Shown here in pieces: positions 58,501 to 64,000 of a DNA stretch of 64,000 nt. This DNA is from Glycine soja (lineage: Eukaryota > Streptophyta > Magnoliopsida > Fabales > Fabaceae): positions 7,442,501 through 7,506,500 of the forward strand of contig NC_041005.1 in NCBI RefSeq assembly GCF_004193775.1, given 5' to 3'. Each line of letters opens with the position of its first letter. Position 1 is the first letter of the stretch. The translations under genes were made by a program, and so were the position numbers. The notes below the pieces were generated by a model that was not told the DNA's origin, made no database searches, and was given only the letters and a program-made list of their open reading frames with translations.

Positions 58501-61500
58501 AGAGTTTGGTGAACTAAGATAATGAACTATAGAAAAAAGAAAAGGCAATTAGAATTCATGATAGTTTGCGAGAAAAACAATAATGGGTTAAATAGAGAAG
58601 GGGAATGAAGTCAAAGGAGAGTAGTTAAGTGGAAGTGTGGCACATGTACTTAAACGATGGGTGAGGAATTTATTGATTTTTTTTAATAAAAAAGTGGCAT
58701 ATATAATACTTTATCAAAAGCCTATGGAAGTAGAGAAATACAATATAAAAATGAAAAGCTTGAATTAATGGTGAGTTGGGAGTTTAAGATGATAAGTGGT
58801 TTTGTAAGGGTGGAATTTTGGACACGCCTTAGAACCATTGAAGGTGGCAAATCTCTGGTACATTTCGAACACGTGGGTCCCCACACTCGTGTTTTTCGTT
58901 TTAGTCCATCCATTTGGAGAATTTTTTGATGGCAGCCACTGATGATGGTTTTCTTGAAAGTGCTACAATTCCCTCTGACTAATGCACCATGCATGGCCGT
59001 TCTCTCGCACTTGATTCCCCGAACTTTTTGGTCTTATTGGGTTTTTATTTTGCTTTAAGTTATCTTAATTTTTTATTCACACTGCAAACTGCTTAAAACT
59101 TTGGTTTGCATATCAAAGATATATGAACTTTGACCTAACTTCTCCATTTTTCTTGGTATATATAATTGGGGGGGCTATGATGAAGAATTGAAGATCATGT
59201 ATATCAGGCGCATGCACCCCATCAATTCTATGATATAATGCTGAATTGCCGGCTAAGCACTCCTGATTCTTGCATTTTATTGGTTCCAATACCAGAGGCA
59301 CTTGCTAATTAATCATGATAAACAAAATGATACTCCCTTGATCTACTAATTTTAGAATCCTATTAACCAATTTGACAATTGATTTTATTAGTAGCATTAA
59401 ATTTATCTCTCCAAAATAAAGTTTTATACTAATTGTCTTATAAGAAAAACAAAGCTTAACCTTCACTCTAAGTGGAGCTTTGTTTTACATCAGGAATTAA
59501 GGCTCAAATGGATGGTCTTTATTGATTTACCATGACTTGACACCGATGGACGGTGGTCATGATCTGGATAACTTTTGCAGTAAATGCTATAGAGGAGCTT
59601 TTAAAGTGACATTGAAACTTGAAGTCGTCCATCACTATCTATTGTCAGTGTTCGTGATTATCTGCAGTACCTGATTAAGAGATATGCTGAAATTCTGCTT
59701 TGTCGGCATTAACTATCAAAAATTCATTCTGATCTTTAATTTGCTCAATTGTACTCAGTGTGTCCTTTCCCACTTCATAGAGCAACCGTGTTAATTACTA
59801 CTAGCATTGAACAAAGCCCAGTGTGCCATTATACTACTGTGGAACACAACTAAAATTAAGAACCAAATTTGCTGTTAATGATTTCATGATACAAGTGTCC
59901 CTTTTTCTTTCCATGCTTGTCCAACAATGAGACTTGGAAACACTGAACCAAGGTTATGGTTTGAGCAAGACAATTAAGTCGTAAAAAGGGAACTAACAAT
60001 CATTAGTTATCACATAAATTTTTTATAATTATAGATGTATTTCTTTATAGCAAGACAGTCTTTTCTTTTTGTCTTTTCCCACCATCACTCTCCATGTGTG
60101 TGATAATTGATTCGACCTATAAAGGGTATTAAGAGTGTAAAAAAAGCAATATAAACCAATAGACTCTTGTTTCAGTGATCCATTTCGAGGATTGGTATTT
60201 GGTGCAGTATTTTTACTGTTTAATTATATTATTTATATAACATATTTATAATATTATTTTTCTCACTTCTCTTTTTATTGTATAAAAAATTATACACAGA
60301 AATTATTATAAATACAATTTCTCACTTCTCTATATTCCACTCTCCTTAGGTGACGGGATGCTGTGGTTAGCAAATTTCTTGATAGAGAGAAAGTGACATT
60401 GAACAAATTTGCAATACGGGAGATTTCTGAGTCAAATGGGTGTATATGGGATGTTGAGTTATGGTATATATATGATCATTGGAGAAAACAGAAAAGAAAT
60501 CTTCCAGGATTTTCACCATTGTGGTATTTTGAATAGGAGTTATTGAACTTGAACACATTGTGTTGTGAGGTTCAGTGAAGCAAAGGACGATTTTGATAAA
60601 GGTTCGGATGAGAGTGGTTTTGGTGCACAATTTACAAATAAATCACCATCATTGAATTCCAGAAAAAAGAGATGGAGATTTCGTGGTCATACATAAATGG
60701 AAAGTGGAATTCAAGCTTCGGATGTGTATAATACTCCTAGTCAGTCAACGGGTTTGATTTCCTAAAAGAAACCCTCGAGTCTGAATTTTGGATAAAAAAT
60801 TCTGCTGTGAATGATCCTATGATTTAAAAAAAGAAAGAAGGAAATGATGCATAAGTAGTATAACTGTATAAGTGATATAAGGTGAAAAAAAGAATAAGAG
60901 TGTCAACTAGATGTGTACATTGTACATGTATTCATGTATTATTAAAAAAACAAAATACTCCTTATTTAAAGTAGAAGTTGATGATACAGAAATTGTGATG
61001 TTCGTATAATTTTATTCTATATGAAATCTGCCAAGAGAATCTTTCTGCGAGCGAATCTTTAACATTATGTAATGGTTTAATTTTGCTCTTACTTTTTAGG
61101 TGTTTTAGTATGACTTTCCTATTAAAATTAAATTTTTGCCTAGCAATTTAGCACACCTACGATTTAAAGTTATTAAAGTAAAACTCAGATTTTAATAAGA
61201 ATCAACACTACAAGTATCTAAGAATCAATACCTAAATTTTATTTAAACGAAGACATATGTTATCTAAAATGAGCCCATGTAACCCTGATCTGGTCATGAG
61301 GTTTTTTTTTTTTTTGGTTTTGTTTAAGGTCCAATCTTTCCATCCCCCAAGAATCATGTCGAGCTGGTGGCTGTATTAGCAAAGGGACTAAAATGAAAAT
61401 TCTAATGTATGTAAGATTGAAAGATAAAAATTCACTAGTCAAAGGATTCAACGATAATTAGAGTAATCTTAAAAAAGGGGTAAATAGAGTAATGGCCGTC

Positions 61501-62589
61501 TTATAAATTAGTAAGAGTATATTCATTTGTAGAGAAAAAAATAAAAAATAAAATAATGTGATATATGTTTTTATATTTTATTTTAATTTAAAACTTTAAT
61601 CTCAATTTCTTTTCTTTTAATTTTTTGGAATCAACTTGTCATACCATAATGCGTCCTAAAAGTTGCCATAAAAAAACACGTATTAATCAACCGTACCAAA
61701 CAATGCCAAGACATTTTTGCTTGCTGTGACCTTGTGGGTTGTGACTAGTACTAGTGTACTTGCCCTAGCAGAATATTTAAATAACGATTTGACCAAAGTC
61801 ATGCACTGATTCTCAACTAGGACTACTACTGATCAGAAAGCCATGGCCTGAGAATATGTCAATATTGTTGCTTCGATAATAAATAAACATAGACAGGGCA
61901 GTACTCATGATCATGAATTGATTATGGGTGAGAGCATATGTCAAATTTGTAACCTTTTCCCTAATGAAGGAACATTTTGGATGGTCAAGAGATTTGCCCC
62001 TGTAATTATCACAAGGTTTTAAATATTCGGATTCATCCCCACTTGTTTTTCTTTTTCTTTTTTCTAATCCTGTTTTGCCGAATATTTTTCTAAGAATTTT
62101 ATAATAATTCTTTCTCAACTAAGACCGACATGTGTATAATATAAAATGGGCCTGCCTCTATGATAACGAATCCCTCAATTATCTTGTTCTGGATTTTTAT
62201 ATAGTGCAGAAACGTCTCCATTAATCCTTTATATTCTTTTTCTTCGGTTCAGGAAAGCCCATTTGTTTTAATAGATCAACAACACAAGCAGAAATGATAG
62301 ATATATACTAATCTAGTTAAGTGCATTGAAAAGTACATATATAACAAAAATACAGGAAAACTAAAAGCTTCAAACTATCCCAATTTTCTCAACGAATCAA
62401 GCTTCCACTTGGAAGATGTTCAGTGTCGACGAGTTATTACATTATTACTCTACACTTTATGCCAATTTATGATTGACGCCCGTGTACTTAATTTGGAAAA
62501 AGCAGTGGGAAAATAATGGTGCAATTTGCTCCATACAGGTGCAAATTAATAGTAGTAAGTTAAGTGTTTCTATCCTTGTATGATTAATA
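58501..62589. other. Gene-free DNA upstream of the AAP gene
   Basis: The nearest part is AAP promoter. Further on there are no recognisable coding regions: frames at 58722-58994, 60367-60630 and 61813-62118 on the minus strand match no family I know. Composition is moderately AT-rich and no clear transposon ends were seen. Confidence 0.5.
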
Positions 62590-62793
62590 GAGGAGTGCTA
62601 CCAATAAGTTCTATTACACTCCTTTAAATACATTCTTTTTTTTTTATTGATAAAATTCATTAAAAACTATAAAATTAATAGAAAAAACATTAAATAGAAT
62701 GTGTGGCTCACAAAATATTATTTACAATAAATTTTACCAATAAAATAGAGTGCTTTTAAAAGAGTGTATTAGAGAGTATTATTAATATTTCTC
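62590..62793. mobile_element. 204-bp MITE with 32-bp inverted ends
   Basis: The left end starts GAGGAGTGCTACCAATAAG and runs to ACACTC. The reversed right end starts GAGAAATATTAATAATAC and also runs to ACACTC. It is flanked by ATA on both sides (62587-62589 and 62794-62796). It is the better preserved relative of the element at 5993-6159. Non-coding. Confidence 0.7.
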
Positions 62794-62901
62794 ATAACTA
62801 GTATTCATCCTATTTCTCTTATTCGTTCCTATAAATTTAATCAAATTATTATAAAAAATTAAATCATTGAAATTAGACTAGTTTTATAGAAAAAAAAACA
62901 T

Positions 62902-62904
<3 letters not shown>

Positions 62905-62954
<50 letters not shown>
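62905..62954. repeat. (AT)n microsatellite, about 25 units
   Basis: An uninterrupted AT run of about 50 bases between the MITE and the plant-mobile-domain relic. Confidence 0.95.
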
Positions 62955-62957
<3 letters not shown>

Positions 62958-63119
62958 GAGAAAGATTGCCATGTTCTAATTAAGATTAAACTATATCATG
63001 AGATAATGATATAATTATTTATTAGTTACTTTTATTCAAGTCAAATAGTTATGAAATCCAATCAATGCATAGTAGACACGGACATCTTGTCTATTTTTAC
63101 TTAATAGTGGGATAAGGGA

Positions 63120-63610
63120 CACCAACTCCTTTCACTATTGATCGGGAAATGACCTATCACTCTAGACGTGTCATCTTTTTTATTTACTGATGTGTGGGGA
63201 GTTGCAACCGTTGTCATCCTTAATCAGAGGTATTACTTTTCTTTTCTGTACTTGATAGAGCTGTTTGAGGTCACCATGTCGTAGGCATTCACAAAGACTT
63301 TTGCAACCCTAAGATCACATGTCCAATTTAGCTTATTGCCAGATTATGTACAAGGTACAAGTACATGATCAACGCTTTGAGTATTTGGTGATAACTTTTC
63401 TCTTCCATTTGGTGGGTTACATTGTCTTTACTAACAAGAATGCCGCATATGTTGATGTGACATTCTTGGAGTTTTTTTTTGCAATCTTTAGACATGCAAT
63501 AGGTATGCATGGGGTGCATTTCCCTTCACTTACATATTGATGATGATTGTATTGTGCATTATGCACACCCGTTGGAAGGTTACGTGAGTCTCTTTTTGAG
63601 TTACCAAAGT
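63120..63610 (+). pseudogene. Degraded plant-mobile-domain (PMD) coding relic
   Basis: One frame reads YLVITFLFHLVGYIVFTNKN, then AAYVDVTFLEFF. This matches the conserved AYLLHLVGCTLFANKSATYV and FLDLFRDL blocks of the plant mobile domain, found in MAIL1/MAIN-type proteins, in phosphatase-7 long-form proteins and in transposon-encoded copies. Upstream in other frames are PITLDV (domain TITLDDV) and HVQFSLLPD (domain HVRLSWL), so several frameshifts and stops separate the blocks. The start and C-terminal end are not found. Most likely a decayed transposon-derived copy. Confidence 0.6.
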
Positions 63611-64000
63611 TTGTATTTTGTTTATCAAAATTTGTATCTTATTAAGTAATTTTAATTGTATAATGATTTTTCAAACGTATTTATGTTGGAGTAAAGATTT
63701 ATGTTGGAGTAAAGGTGTGAGATAAAATTCTATAAAAGTAAAAATGAGGAAAATTAAAATATAATATAAAATGATTGCTCATGACTTTCTATTGGTATAA
63801 ATCTCTCATTGTTTATAATATTTCAAACGTTAAATTTTATATTTGGATTAAGTTTATACATTTTCGAAATGTTACAAAATATTTTTCAAAAATTAAATTG
63901 AGAAATATTTACATATTTTTAAATATACATCCTGAAAAATATTTTTCAAGAATAAAAATACTACAATGTTAAGAAAAGAAGTTGAATTTGAATCCGTTTA
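63611..64000. other. AT-rich DNA at the window edge
   Basis: No feature recognised. A direct repeat of TTTATGTTGGAGTAAAG occurs at about 63680-63712. Confidence 0.5.

Noticed and set aside
1..64000. CRISPR arrays, bacterial operons, rRNA genes
   Set aside because: None seen. The sequence is plant nuclear DNA with introns and plant transposons.

Overview
This 64 kb window is eukaryotic nuclear DNA from a flowering plant, very probably a legume and most likely soybean or a close relative. It is AT-rich, its genes carry introns with GT..AG borders, and it is littered with plant transposon debris. The species is an inference from overall gene and repeat character; nothing in the window proves it.

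Five real protein-coding genes can be reconstructed, and every exon junction keeps frame. (1) A DUF1005 protein on the minus strand (2697-4406, 2 exons, 457 aa). (2) A single-exon 3'-5' exonuclease-domain plus KH-domain protein on the minus strand (9998-10981, 327 aa). (3) An inositol-tetrakisphosphate 1-kinase (ITPK) on the minus strand (13610-18258, 10 exons, 354 aa), with a TATA box and a telomere-like motif in its leader. (4) A five-KH RNA-binding protein of the HEN4/RCF3 type on the plus strand (47561-52268, 7 coding exons, 678 aa). (5) An amino acid permease (AAP) on the minus strand (54168-58378, 7 exons, 479 aa). They do not form a pathway.

Between ITPK and the five-KH gene lies about 29 kb without a functional gene. 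The outstanding feature there is an apparent non-autonomous Helitron on the minus strand, 35772-43756 (7,985 bp). It has a 5' TCTATATAC start, a 3' GC-rich hairpin followed by CTAG, and insertion between A and T. It carries pieces of at least five unrelated plant genes, all in sense with the element: cytosolic ascorbate peroxidase, a bHLH27/35-type factor, a PDS5-type cohesion factor, an At2g33490-like BAR/hydroxyproline-rich protein and an ETG1/MCM-binding protein. A possible RRM fragment is a sixth. The Helitron sits inside one arm of a large older inverted repeat (about 35483-45357). The other arm gives an internal empty-site comparison that supports the Helitron ends. A hAT-like element and a MITE are nested inside the Helitron.

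The rest of the intergenic DNA holds MITEs and foldback elements (one 112-bp CACTA-type with a TGT target duplication), hAT-like relics, a degenerate tRNA-Ile-like sequence, a 61-bp tandem repeat, long AT microsatellites and two long poly-G runs. Near the right edge is a broken plant-mobile-domain (PMD) coding relic. Long AT-rich stretches show nothing recognisable.
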